A DNA stretch of 64,000 nt from Acidimangrovimonas sediminis (GTDB taxonomy: Bacteria > Pseudomonadota > Alphaproteobacteria > Rhodobacterales > Rhodobacteraceae): assembly GCF_002871005.1 (NCBI RefSeq), contig NZ_PHSN01000027.1, positions 1-64,000 on the forward strand, in the 5' to 3' direction. Below the pieces are notes generated by a model, which was not told the origin of the DNA, did no database searches, and saw only the letters and a program-made list of their open reading frames with translations. How positions within the stretch are numbered: position 1 is the stretch's first letter; each line of letters opens with the position of its first letter. Shown here one piece after another: positions 34,953 to 45,148 of the stretch. A program made the position numbers and the translations under genes.

Positions 34953-36062
34953 ATGTTGACGAGGCAGGGTGAGCACGTGGCAGACAACCCCTATCGGGAC
35001 CTTCCCCCCAAGGCATTCTGGCGCACCGGCGTCGCCGAGGCCGGGCTGTTCGGCATGGAGGGTCTCTGGGCCTCGCCCTGGACCCTGCCGTCGGATGCGC
35101 GCTTCTCGACCTTCGGGTCCTGCTTTGCCCAGCACATCAGCCGCGCCCTCGTCGCGCGCGGGCTGAACTGGAAGGAGGCCGAGGCGCGGCCCGGCCGAAC
35201 CCCCGACGAGATCGCGAAGAAATACAATTACGGCGTCTTCACCGCCCGCACCGGCAACATCTACACCGCCGCCCAGCTTCTTCTCTGGACCCGGCTGGCG
35301 CTGGGGGAGGCGGGCCCCGACGCCATCGAGATCTGGCAGGACGCCGAGGGCCGGTTCCATGACACGCTGCGCCCGAAGATCGAGCCGGAGGGCTTCGAGA
35401 GCGCCGCGGAGGCGCGCGCCTCGCTCGCCACCACGGCCCGGGCCTTCCGCCGCGCCTTTGCCGAGGCCGAGGTGTTCATCTTCACCCTCGGGCTGACCGA
35501 GGGCTGGGAAGACGCCGAGACGGGTCAGGTCTGGCCGCTTTGCCCCGGCACCGGGGTCGGCACCTTCGACGCCGGGCGCCACGTCTTCCTCAACTACGAT
35601 TACATGCGGATCCGGCAGGACCTCGAGACCGCGATGGAGAAGATGCGCGCGGTCAACCCGGGACTGAGGTTCCTGTTCACCGTCTCTCCGGTGCCGTTGG
35701 TGGCCACCGCCTCGGGCGAACATGTGCTGACCGCGACGATGCATTCCAAGTCGGTGCTGCGTGCGGTGGCGGGGGATCTGGCCCATGCGCGCGACGAGGT
35801 GGATTACTTCCCCTCCTACGAGATCATCGCGGCACCGCCGATCCGCGCGGCCTTTTTCGAACCGAACCTGCGCACCATCGCCCCCGAGGGGGTGAGCCTC
35901 GTGATGACCCATTTCTTTGCCGGCCTCGACATCTCGGGCCCGCCCGAACGCGCGTCCGACGGCGATGCCGAGGCGGCGCGGGTGAAGGCCTCGGAGGCGG
36001 CCATGGCCGCGGAAGACCTGGTCTGCGAGGAGATCGTGCTGGAGCAGTTCAATGAAGGCTGA
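34953..36062 (+). CDS. GSCFA domain protein
   Basis: This 369-residue protein carries the GSCFA domain signature FGSCFAQHISRAL near residue 50. The domain is a distant member of the GDSL/SGNH-like group and its reaction is unknown. NYGVFTARTGNIYTAAQLLLW, FTLGLTEGW, FTVSPVPLVAT and FPSYEI are further landmarks. The ATG at 34953 is taken as start with AAAGGG upstream; a GTG at 34977 (VADNPYRDLP) is close to the usual domain start and is an alternative. The downstream SGNH gene overlaps its end by 11 bases. Confidence 0.83.
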   Translation: MLTRQGEHVADNPYRDLPPKAFWRTGVAEAGLFGMEGLWASPWTLPSDARFSTFGSCFAQHISRALVARGLNWKEAEARPGRTPDEIAKKYNYGVFTARTGNIYTAAQLLLWTRLALGEAGPDAIEIWQDAEGRFHDTLRPKIEPEGFESAAEARASLATTARAFRRAFAEAEVFIFTLGLTEGWEDAETGQVWPLCPGTGVGTFDAGRHVFLNYDYMRIRQDLETAMEKMRAVNPGLRFLFTVSPVPLVATASGEHVLTATMHSKSVLRAVAGDLAHARDEVDYFPSYEIIAAPPIRAAFFEPNLRTIAPEGVSLVMTHFFAGLDISGPPERASDGDAEAARVKASEAAMAAEDLVCEEIVLEQFNEG

Positions 36063-36756
36063 ACGGGAACCGCAGGTCTATTTCATCGGCGACAGCCATT
36101 GCGCCGCGCTGCTGGCGGGGGCGCGGCAACTCGGGCTGAGGGCCGAGGGTGCGTCGTGGTCCGGCTCGACCTGGCACGAGGGGCGGTTCGCGCTGAACGA
36201 CAACGGGATCACGCCGCGCGGCCTGCCGCAGGCCGGGCGGATGATGGACGAGCTCAGGGCACGGGTCGGACGCGACAAGGTGGTGCCCGAGGGCATGCCG
36301 GTGGTCTCGACCCTGGGCTTCCACCTTGGCCGCCTGGTGCCGCCGATCGGCTGGAATGGGCACGAGATGCTGCCGCGGGACGAAGGGTTCCCCGAGGGCG
36401 CCGACATCGTATCGCGCGCGTTCCTGCGCGATTACCTCGAACATCACCGCCGGCGGCATTTCCGCATCGCCCGTCGCTGGGCCCGGCAGGAGCGGCTGAT
36501 CCTCGTGGTGCCGCCGCCGGCCTTCGAACGGCCGAACTACCGCGCGGTGCGCGAGATCCTGGTGGACTGGTACCGCGACGCGGGGCTGACGGTCTTCGAC
36601 CCGGCAGGCGCCTTCGCCGCCGAGCCGCAGGGCCTCGTTCCTGCCACAATGCTGGAGGAAGACGGCGTGCATGGAACGCCGGATTACGGCGCGCGGGTGC
36701 TGCGCGCCATGGTGCGCGAGGGCGTGCTCGACCTCGCGTTGCCGCAAGAAGCTTGA
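36052..36756 (+). CDS. SGNH-hydrolase-like protein, unknown
   Basis: This 234-residue protein starts with YFIGDSHCAALLAG, which fits block I (GDS) of SGNH hydrolases, and near the end has EEDGVHGTPDYG that could supply the catalytic Asp-x-x-His. STLGFHLGRLV and VVPPPAFERPNY are further conserved-looking parts. No secretion signal is visible. It overlaps the GSCFA gene and is followed by a methyltransferase gene after 11 bases, so the three form one operon. Acyl or esterase chemistry on a carbohydrate is a guess based on the family. Confidence 0.7.
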   Translation: MKAEREPQVYFIGDSHCAALLAGARQLGLRAEGASWSGSTWHEGRFALNDNGITPRGLPQAGRMMDELRARVGRDKVVPEGMPVVSTLGFHLGRLVPPIGWNGHEMLPRDEGFPEGADIVSRAFLRDYLEHHRRRHFRIARRWARQERLILVVPPPAFERPNYRAVREILVDWYRDAGLTVFDPAGAFAAEPQGLVPATMLEEDGVHGTPDYGARVLRAMVREGVLDLALPQEA

Positions 36757-36767
36757 GAGGAGACGAC

Positions 36768-37430
36768 ATGGCCGGGAGCCACGCCGAAGACCTGACCGAC
36801 CTGCCCCCGCCCTACCGCGTGCCCGAGGGCAGCGAGCTGGAACTCAAGGCGCCCAACCGTCACCAGAAGCGCCTGCGCATGCTGGCCCAGATGCCGCGCG
36901 GCGGCCGTTGCGCCGAGATCGGCGTGTGGAACGGGGCCTTCTCGGACTACATCCTCGAGGTGACGCGCCCGCGTGAGCTGATCCTGATCGACCCGTGGGA
37001 CCTTCTGTCGGATCGTCCGGACGGCGAGCAGACTCACAAGAAGCATTCGGATGATGCCTTCATGGGGTCGATGCGAGACCACGTGGCGGCAAAGTTCGCC
37101 GAGCGGCCCGAGGTCAAGCTGCACCAGGGCTTTTCCGCCGAGGTGCTGGAAGGCCTGCCCGACGATCACCTCGACTGGATCTACATCGACGGGAACCACC
37201 TGTACGATTTCGTGAAGCAGGACCTTGCCGTTGCGGCCCGCAAGGTGCGCCAGGGCGGGGTGATCGCGGGCGACGACCTGTTCTGGAAGCGCGACGGGCG
37301 GATGCATGTGCGCGAGGCGGTGATGGAGTTCCTCGAAGAGGCGGGGCTGGAACGCAAGGTCGACCACATCGGCCAGCAGTTCATGATCCCCGTGGTGGCG
37401 GAAATCAAGAAGACCTACGCGGCGGGCTGA
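36768..37430 (+). CDS. Class I SAM-dependent methyltransferase
   Basis: The 220-residue enzyme begins behind GAGAGGAGACGAC. The SAM-binding motif I is CAEIGVWNGAFSDYIL, and the acidic loop LIDPWDLL and the core DWIYIDGNHLYDFVKQDLAVAARKVRQGGVIAGDD match the Methyltransf_24 type often encoded in polysaccharide and secondary-metabolite clusters. The substrate is unknown. It is the last gene of the GSCFA-SGNH operon and is followed by two palindromic hairpins. Confidence 0.85.
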   Translation: MAGSHAEDLTDLPPPYRVPEGSELELKAPNRHQKRLRMLAQMPRGGRCAEIGVWNGAFSDYILEVTRPRELILIDPWDLLSDRPDGEQTHKKHSDDAFMGSMRDHVAAKFAERPEVKLHQGFSAEVLEGLPDDHLDWIYIDGNHLYDFVKQDLAVAARKVRQGGVIAGDDLFWKRDGRMHVREAVMEFLEEAGLERKVDHIGQQFMIPVVAEIKKTYAAG

Positions 37431-37435
37431 AGACC

Positions 37436-37455
37436 AAAACTCTTCGAAGAGTTTT
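37436..37455. terminator. Palindromic hairpin, AAAACTC type
   Basis: AAAACTCTTCGAAGAGTTTT is a perfect 20-base palindrome six bases after the methyltransferase stop. It ends in TTTT on both strands and can act as a bidirectional terminator. Confidence 0.75.
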
Positions 37456-37457
37456 GC

Positions 37458-37477
37458 AAATTCCTTCGAAGGAATTT
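37458..37477. terminator. Palindromic hairpin, AAATTCC type
   Basis: AAATTCCTTCGAAGGAATTT is a second perfect 20-base palindrome two bases after the first, with the same CTTCGAAG centre. Together they separate the convergent methyltransferase and VOC genes. Confidence 0.75.
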
Positions 37478-37489
37478 GGGCCGGGGCGC

Positions 37490-37900
37490 TTAAGGCGCCG
37501 TCCCGCCCCGGTCGGGCCGGGCGAACTGGATCAGGTCCCAGCGGTTGCCCCAGGGGTCGGACCAGACCGCGACGCGGCCATAGGGTTCGTCGCGCGGCGC
37601 CTCCTCGAACCGCGCGCCTGCCGCTGCCAACCGATGGCAATCGGCGTCGAAATCCTGCGATTCGAGGAACAGCCAGACCCGGCCGCCGCCTTGTTCGCCG
37701 ATCGCGGCCTCCTGACGCTCTCCCGCCGCGCGGGCGAGGAGGATCTCGGTCTCTGCGCCGGGCGGCGCGATGCGGACCCAGCGCTTGCCGCCGCCGAGGT
37801 CGGTATCCTCGCGGCAGTCGAAGCCGATCGCCGTGAAGAAAGCCAGTGCCGCGTCGTAATCCGGCACGAGGAGGGAGAAGAGGGCGATGCGTCTGGGCAT
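37490..37900 (-). CDS. VOC family (glyoxalase-like) protein
   Basis: A 136-residue protein of the vicinal oxygen chelate fold. The start MPRRIALFSLLVPDYDAALAFFTA is typical, as are FDCREDTDLGGGKRWVRIAPPG and the C-terminal DPWGNRWDLIQ. Such proteins bind a divalent metal; the substrate of this member is unknown. Its stop lies 13 bases inside the far side of the palindrome pair. Confidence 0.88.
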   Translation of the reverse strand: MPRRIALFSLLVPDYDAALAFFTAIGFDCREDTDLGGGKRWVRIAPPGAETEILLARAAGERQEAAIGEQGGGRVWLFLESQDFDADCHRLAAAGARFEEAPRDEPYGRVAVWSDPWGNRWDLIQFARPDRGGTAP

Positions 37901-38038
37901 GGCGTCATTCTGCCGCCTGTGGGGGGCGAGGGAAAGCCCCGCCCGACACGCCCAGCCGCACTGTTTCGCGACGTTCCATTGCGGCGGTGGGGCCGCTAGG
38001 CTGGCCCGGGGCAGAGGTAGGCCGGAGGCCATGGAAAC

Positions 38039-38506
38039 ATGCAGGGGATCGACATTCGCAAGGCCGCGTCCGTGGACGTGCCTGCGATGCAGGAGATCGT
38101 GATCGGGGCCTATACGCCTTATGTCGCGCGGATCGGGCGCCCGCCCGCACCGATGACGGAGGATTACGCCGCGCTGGTCGCAGCGGGGCAGGCCTGGGTG
38201 GTCACGGTCGACGGGGCGGTCGCGGGGCTGATCGTGCTGGTGCCGGGGCCCGATCATCTGCTTGTCGACAACGTGGCCGTGGGCAGGGCGCACCAGGGGC
38301 ACGGCCTCGGGCGGTTGCTGCTGGAGTTCGCCGAGGGTTTCGCGCGGGCGCAGGGGCTGGAGGAGCTTCGCCTCTACACCAACGAGATGATGCACGAGAA
38401 CCTGAAGATCTACCCCAGGCTCGGGTGGGAGGAATACGCGCGGGCCGAACAGGACGGGTTCCGGCGCGTCTTCATGCGCAAGCGGGTGTCTGGCGCCACT
38501 GCCTGA
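38039..38506 (+). CDS. GNAT family N-acetyltransferase
   Basis: This 155-residue enzyme has IRKAASVDVPAMQEIVIGAYTPYVARIGRPPAPM at the N-terminus, VDNVAVGRAHQGHGLGRLLLEF with the acetyl-CoA pyrophosphate loop, and IYPRLGWEEYARAEQDGFRRVFMRKRV at the C-terminus. These are strong GNAT features. The substrate is unknown. It is convergent with katG across a hairpin. Confidence 0.9.
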   Translation: MQGIDIRKAASVDVPAMQEIVIGAYTPYVARIGRPPAPMTEDYAALVAAGQAWVVTVDGAVAGLIVLVPGPDHLLVDNVAVGRAHQGHGLGRLLLEFAEGFARAQGLEELRLYTNEMMHENLKIYPRLGWEEYARAEQDGFRRVFMRKRVSGATA

Positions 38507-38516
38507 GGGTTGGGAA

Positions 38517-38547
38517 GGCCGGGGCACGCGCGGAACGCGCCCCGGCC
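38517..38547. terminator. Hairpin between GNAT and katG
   Basis: GGCCGGGGC and the complementary GCCCCGGCC-type arm with further CGCG pairing make a strong GC hairpin between convergent genes. It lacks a T-run, so it may act as a weak or Rho-assisted terminator. Confidence 0.5.
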
Positions 38548-38566
38548 CGGTGTCATGTCCCGCCGG

Positions 38567-40921
<2,355 letters not shown>

Positions 40922-40964
40922 TCAATCTCTCTCCCGCGACCAGAGGTAGCAGGGTTGTTCCATT

Positions 40965-40980
40965 AGATTAAGTTGAATCT
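40965..40980. promoter_or_regulatory. Dyad in the katG-oxyR intergenic region, copy 1
   Basis: AGATT-N6-AATCT is a perfect inverted repeat in an AT-rich stretch between the divergent katG and oxyR genes. It has the T-N11-A-like shape of LysR operators. Confidence 0.6.
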
Positions 40981-40993
40981 TCTGATCGAAATA

Positions 40994-41008
40994 ATAAGAT
41001 AGTCTTAT
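40994..41008. promoter_or_regulatory. Dyad in the katG-oxyR intergenic region, copy 2
   Basis: ATAAGA-N3-TCTTAT is a perfect inverted repeat reaching into the oxyR start codon. Its location is consistent with OxyR autoregulation. Confidence 0.6.
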
Positions 41009-41921
41009 GATCAATTTGACCCTTCGGCAATTGCGCTACTTCGAGGCCCTCGCCCGGCACCGGCATTTCGGCCGCGCGGCCGAGGCTTGCGCCGTATCCC
41101 AACCTGCCTTGTCGATGCAGATCAAGGAGTTGGAGGAAACCCTCGGCACCCCGCTTTTCGAACGCGGTGGGCGGCAATTGCGGCTGACCGGCTTCGGCGA
41201 GGAATTCGCCGACCGGGCGCAGGGCATCCTTCGGCAGGTCGAGGAGCTGGGCGATCTTGCGCGCGCCTCGCGCGAGCGTCTGGCGGGGAGGCTGAGGATC
41301 GGCGTGATCCCGACCGTCGCGCCCTATCTCCTGCCTCGGCTGATCGGGCGGCTGGCGATCGAGAGCCCAGGCCTCGACATCCGGGTGCGCGAGACAGTGA
41401 CGCCGAAGCTGCTGGCAGATCTGGCCGAGGGGCGGCTCGACACTGCGATCGTGGCGCTACCAGCGTCCGAGCCCAGCCTGCGCGAGGTGCCGCTCTTCGA
41501 CGAGGACTTCGTCCTCGTCCGGCCTGCGGCAGATGCGGGCAGGCCGGTGCCCGGGCCCGATCGCCTGCGCGAGATGCGCCTTCTGCTGCTGGAGGAGGGA
41601 CATTGCTTCCGCGATCAGGCGCTGTCGTTCTGCGACCTGCAATCTGCCCCCCCGCGCGAGATGCTGGACGGCTCTTCGCTGTCGACGTTGGTGCAGATGG
41701 TCGCGGCGGGCATCGGGGTGACGCTGATCCCCGAGATGGCGGTACCGGTGGAGACACGCTCGGCCGAGGTCGCGGTCTCGGCCTTTCCGGCGCCGCGGCC
41801 GCAGCGCACCATCGGCATGGTCTGGCGCCGCACCAGCCCGTTGACCAAGCAGCTTACCCAGCTGGCCGAGGCGGTGCGTGCCGCCGCCGGAGAGATGCGC
41901 AGCACCGCGCCTGCGCCTTGA
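41007..41921 (+). CDS. oxyR: Hydrogen-peroxide-sensing LysR regulator OxyR
   Basis: This 304-residue LysR protein has the helix-turn-helix at residues 18 to 40 (GRAAEACAVSQPALSMQIKELE). The sensor region contains C200 and C209 in LEEGHCFRDQALSFC, the exact nine-residue spacing of the redox disulfide pair of OxyR. DGSSLSTLVQMVAAGIGVTLIPEMA is the conserved oligomer segment. It is divergent from katG and very likely activates it upon peroxide oxidation. Confidence 0.95.
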   Translation: MINLTLRQLRYFEALARHRHFGRAAEACAVSQPALSMQIKELEETLGTPLFERGGRQLRLTGFGEEFADRAQGILRQVEELGDLARASRERLAGRLRIGVIPTVAPYLLPRLIGRLAIESPGLDIRVRETVTPKLLADLAEGRLDTAIVALPASEPSLREVPLFDEDFVLVRPAADAGRPVPGPDRLREMRLLLLEEGHCFRDQALSFCDLQSAPPREMLDGSSLSTLVQMVAAGIGVTLIPEMAVPVETRSAEVAVSAFPAPRPQRTIGMVWRRTSPLTKQLTQLAEAVRAAAGEMRSTAPAP

Positions 41922-42064
41922 GGGGCAGATGCCCGCCAATGCCCACGGATGCCCGGGCAAAGGTTTTTCAGGACGGTTGAGGCTTCGTTTACCTGTTGCT
42001 GCCATGACCAGACGCGATCCTGTCGTGCCCCCGCCCCGGGAGGCCCGCCACATGGGAAGCGTTC

Positions 42065-45000
42065 ATGAAGCCGAATTTCTCCTCCCTCGCCGTCAGAATT
42101 CCCCTTCTCGCGATCGCCGTGGTGGTCGCCATAGCGGGGATCGTCACCTTCGCCAGCTATGAAAGCGCGCGCTCCACCCTGCAGGACGAGGCGCGCGACC
42201 GTCTGGCCGCCATCGCCGCGACCCGGGGCCGCGCGCTGGAGGGCTGGGCGCAGCGCCAGGAGACGGAGGTGAAGGCGCTTGCCGAAAGCGGCACGGTGAT
42301 CAATTCGCTGCGTCTCTTCGCCAATGGCTGGGCGAAGATGGCGCAGGACAAGACGCAATATCCGGACGGCCCGGGCGCCTACCTGCGCCGGCTCTACATC
42401 GACGAAAACCCGAACAAGACAGGGGAAAAGGACCGGCTCGACCGCGCCACGGATCGCAGCGGCTGGAGCGGGGCGCACGGCGCCTATCACCCGTCGCTGC
42501 GCCAGGTGAAGGATCTGCGCGGCTTCTACGACATCTTCCTTTTCGATCCGGCGGGCAATGTCGTCTACACCGTGTTCAAGGAAAGCGATTTCGGGACCAA
42601 CGTCGAAACCGGGCGCTTTGCCAGCACCGGGCTGGGCGCGGTGTTCCGGGCGGCCATGGGCAGCGGCGCGGACAAGCCCGTCTTTGCCGATTTCAGCCCC
42701 TACGCGCCGTCGAACGACGCGCCCGCGGCGTTTCTCGCGCAGCGGGTGAAGGACCGGAAGGGTACCGTAATCGGCGTGGTCGCGGTCCAGCTTTCCGTCG
42801 ACAGGCTGGACGCGCTGGCCGAGGACAGGATTGGGCTGGGCAAGACCGGCCGGGTGGTCCTTGTCGGGCCCGACGACACCCGGCGCAGCGACGGGCAGGG
42901 GGGCAAGCTGCTCGATCCGGTGGCGGCGACGCCCGCATTGACCGCCGCGCTGGAGGGTACGGCCAGTGTGGTGATGCGGGCCAAGGCGATCGCAGGCGGG
43001 GCCCCGGTGATCGCCGCCTTCCAGCCGATCGGTATCTTCGGCCAGACCTGGGCCCTGCTGGCCGAGCAGGACAGGGCAGAGCTGATGGCCGGGGCGGTCG
43101 CGCTGCGCAACCGCGGCCTCGCGCTCATGGCCATCTCGCTGGCGCTGGCGGCGCTGATCGGCTACCTGGCCGCGCGCCAGATCGTCAAGCCGCTGTCCGT
43201 GGTCGGCGGCGCGATGGACCGGATCGCCGCCCGCGATTACGATTTCGACGTGCCATACCAGTCCCGCGGCGACGAGACGGGCGCGATGGCCCGCAACCTC
43301 GAGGCCTTCCGCGCCAAGCTCAAGGCCAACGAGAAGGCAGAGAAGATGGCGCTGTTCAAGGCGCGCGCCTTCTCGGCGGCGCCGGCGGCCTTCATGCTGG
43401 TCGACCGCGACCTCAACATCGTCGACTACAACGATGCGCTCAAGAAGGTGTTCAGCGACAACCTGCCCGAGTTGCACAAGCTCTGGCCGGATTTCGACCC
43501 GGACAACCTGTGCGGCGTGAACATCGACAAGTTCCACCGGGATCCGGCCCATCAGCGCGCGCTGCTCGCCGATCCGGCCAACCTTCCCTACACCGCCGAC
43601 ATCGTGCTGGGAGAGACCCGGCTGCAACTGGTGATCGAGGCGATCCACGATGAGACGGGCACCTATGTCGGCGCGGCGCTGGAATGGCAGGACGTGGCCG
43701 AGACCCGGATCAACTTCGCCATCATGGAGGCGCTGCGCCGCAACCAGACCATGATCGAATACGACGCCGAGTTCCGCGTCCACAAGTTCAACGAGCGGTT
43801 CACCGAGGTCTTCGGCTGGGGCGAGGAGGTGATCGGGAAGACCTTCGAGGATCTGTTCGGCCCGAACGAGGATACCCGCATCGGCATGCAGCGCCTGCGC
43901 GGCGGGCTGACCGTGACGCGCAAGGTCGAGCGGCCGACCAAGTCGGGTGCCAAGGTCTTTGTCGAGGTGGTCATGAACCCGGTGTTCAACCGTCAGGGGC
44001 AGCTTGACCGCATCGCCGAGATCGGCAGCGACGTCACCCGGCTGGAACATGCGCGGATGAAGGTCGAGGAAGAGGCGCAAGCGCAGGCCAAGCTTCAGGC
44101 CGTTGTGGTCGAGGACCTGCGCCGCGGCCTTTCGGCGCTGGCCGAGGGTGATCTGACGGTGGTGCTCGACCGGCCCTTCGCGCCGGAATACGAGGAGGTG
44201 CGCCGAGATTTCAACGCGGCGCGCGAAAAGCTCGAGGAGCTGGTCGCGCAGCTGATCGGCTCTTCGCGCAGCATCAACGACGGGGCGGGGCGGATCGCCC
44301 GGGCTTCGGACGACATGTCGCGCCGGACCGAAAGCCAGGCCGCCACGCTCGAGGAGACCAGCGCCGCGCTGCAGAAGATCACCACCAGCCTGCGCGGCAC
44401 CGCGGCCAACGCGGCCCAGGCCGACCAGGCGGTGCGCGCCGCGCGGGGCGATGCCGAGACCTCCGGCAAGGTGATGCGCCAGGCGGTCGACGCGATGGGC
44501 GAGATCCAGACCTCGTCGAGCCAGATCTCCAAGATCATCGGGGTGATCGACAACATCGCCTTCCAGACCAACCTTCTGGCCCTGAACGCGGGGGTGGAGG
44601 CCGCCCGCGCGGGCGAGGCCGGGCGCGGCTTTGCCGTCGTCGCCTCGGAGGTGCGGGATCTGGCGCAGCGCTCTTCCGAGGCGGCGAAGGAGATCGAGAA
44701 CCTGATCTCGGCATCCTCGGGCCATGTCGGGCAGGGGGTGAAGCTGGTGGGACAGGCGGGCGAGACGCTGCAAAGCGTGCTCGACGCGGTTGCCAACCTC
44801 TCCAGCCTGGTGTCGGGCATCGCCGCCGCGCAGGAGGAACAATCAACCGGCCTGACCGAGATCTCGGCCGGTGCGAACCAGCTGTCGGAGGTGACGCAGC
44901 ACAATGCCTCGATGGTCGAGCAATCGACGAACGAAAGCCACGCTCTGCGCGGCGAGGCCGAACAGCTTTCGGCGCTGGTCGAACGGTTCCGCCTGGCCGG

Positions 45001-45088
45001 GGGATCCGACGACAAGGTGGTGCGCTTCGATGGGGGTGGCACCGACGGCGGCAGCCGGTCGGCGCGGCGCGCGGGCCTTCGGGCCTGA
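42065..45088 (+). CDS. Methyl-accepting chemotaxis protein with PAS domain
   Basis: This 1007-residue chemoreceptor has a first transmembrane helix (about 10 to 30), a large periplasmic sensor of dCache type, a second helix at about 350 to 370 and a HAMP domain. PAS-like domains follow at about 440 to 560 and 560 to 680 (NQTMIEYDAEFRVHKFNERFTEVFGW), then a second HAMP-like segment (LAEGDLTVVLDRP) and a full signalling domain with the invariant hairpin IDNIAFQTNLLALNAGVEAARAGEAGRG in part. It ends in a Gly/Arg tail. The ligand is unknown. No other chemotaxis gene is near. Confidence 0.94.
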   Translation: MKPNFSSLAVRIPLLAIAVVVAIAGIVTFASYESARSTLQDEARDRLAAIAATRGRALEGWAQRQETEVKALAESGTVINSLRLFANGWAKMAQDKTQYPDGPGAYLRRLYIDENPNKTGEKDRLDRATDRSGWSGAHGAYHPSLRQVKDLRGFYDIFLFDPAGNVVYTVFKESDFGTNVETGRFASTGLGAVFRAAMGSGADKPVFADFSPYAPSNDAPAAFLAQRVKDRKGTVIGVVAVQLSVDRLDALAEDRIGLGKTGRVVLVGPDDTRRSDGQGGKLLDPVAATPALTAALEGTASVVMRAKAIAGGAPVIAAFQPIGIFGQTWALLAEQDRAELMAGAVALRNRGLALMAISLALAALIGYLAARQIVKPLSVVGGAMDRIAARDYDFDVPYQSRGDETGAMARNLEAFRAKLKANEKAEKMALFKARAFSAAPAAFMLVDRDLNIVDYNDALKKVFSDNLPELHKLWPDFDPDNLCGVNIDKFHRDPAHQRALLADPANLPYTADIVLGETRLQLVIEAIHDETGTYVGAALEWQDVAETRINFAIMEALRRNQTMIEYDAEFRVHKFNERFTEVFGWGEEVIGKTFEDLFGPNEDTRIGMQRLRGGLTVTRKVERPTKSGAKVFVEVVMNPVFNRQGQLDRIAEIGSDVTRLEHARMKVEEEAQAQAKLQAVVVEDLRRGLSALAEGDLTVVLDRPFAPEYEEVRRDFNAAREKLEELVAQLIGSSRSINDGAGRIARASDDMSRRTESQAATLEETSAALQKITTSLRGTAANAAQADQAVRAARGDAETSGKVMRQAVDAMGEIQTSSSQISKIIGVIDNIAFQTNLLALNAGVEAARAGEAGRGFAVVASEVRDLAQRSSEAAKEIENLISASSGHVGQGVKLVGQAGETLQSVLDAVANLSSLVSGIAAAQEEQSTGLTEISAGANQLSEVTQHNASMVEQSTNESHALRGEAEQLSALVERFRLAGGSDDKVVRFDGGGTDGGSRSARRAGLRA

Positions 45089-45148
45089 GCGTGGTGCGCC
45101 GGTCTTGTCGCGTGGGCCTTGCGCCGGGGGATGCCTGCCGCCGGAGGT

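Noticed and set aside
34621-34959. A 112-codon plus-strand frame before the GSCFA gene
   Set aside because: Arg/Ala-rich shadow composition with no start signal; it overlaps the divergent promoter region.
41615-44842. A 1075-codon open frame antisense to the chemoreceptor gene
   Set aside because: It has shadow-frame composition and no domain, while the plus strand encodes an unmistakable chemoreceptor.
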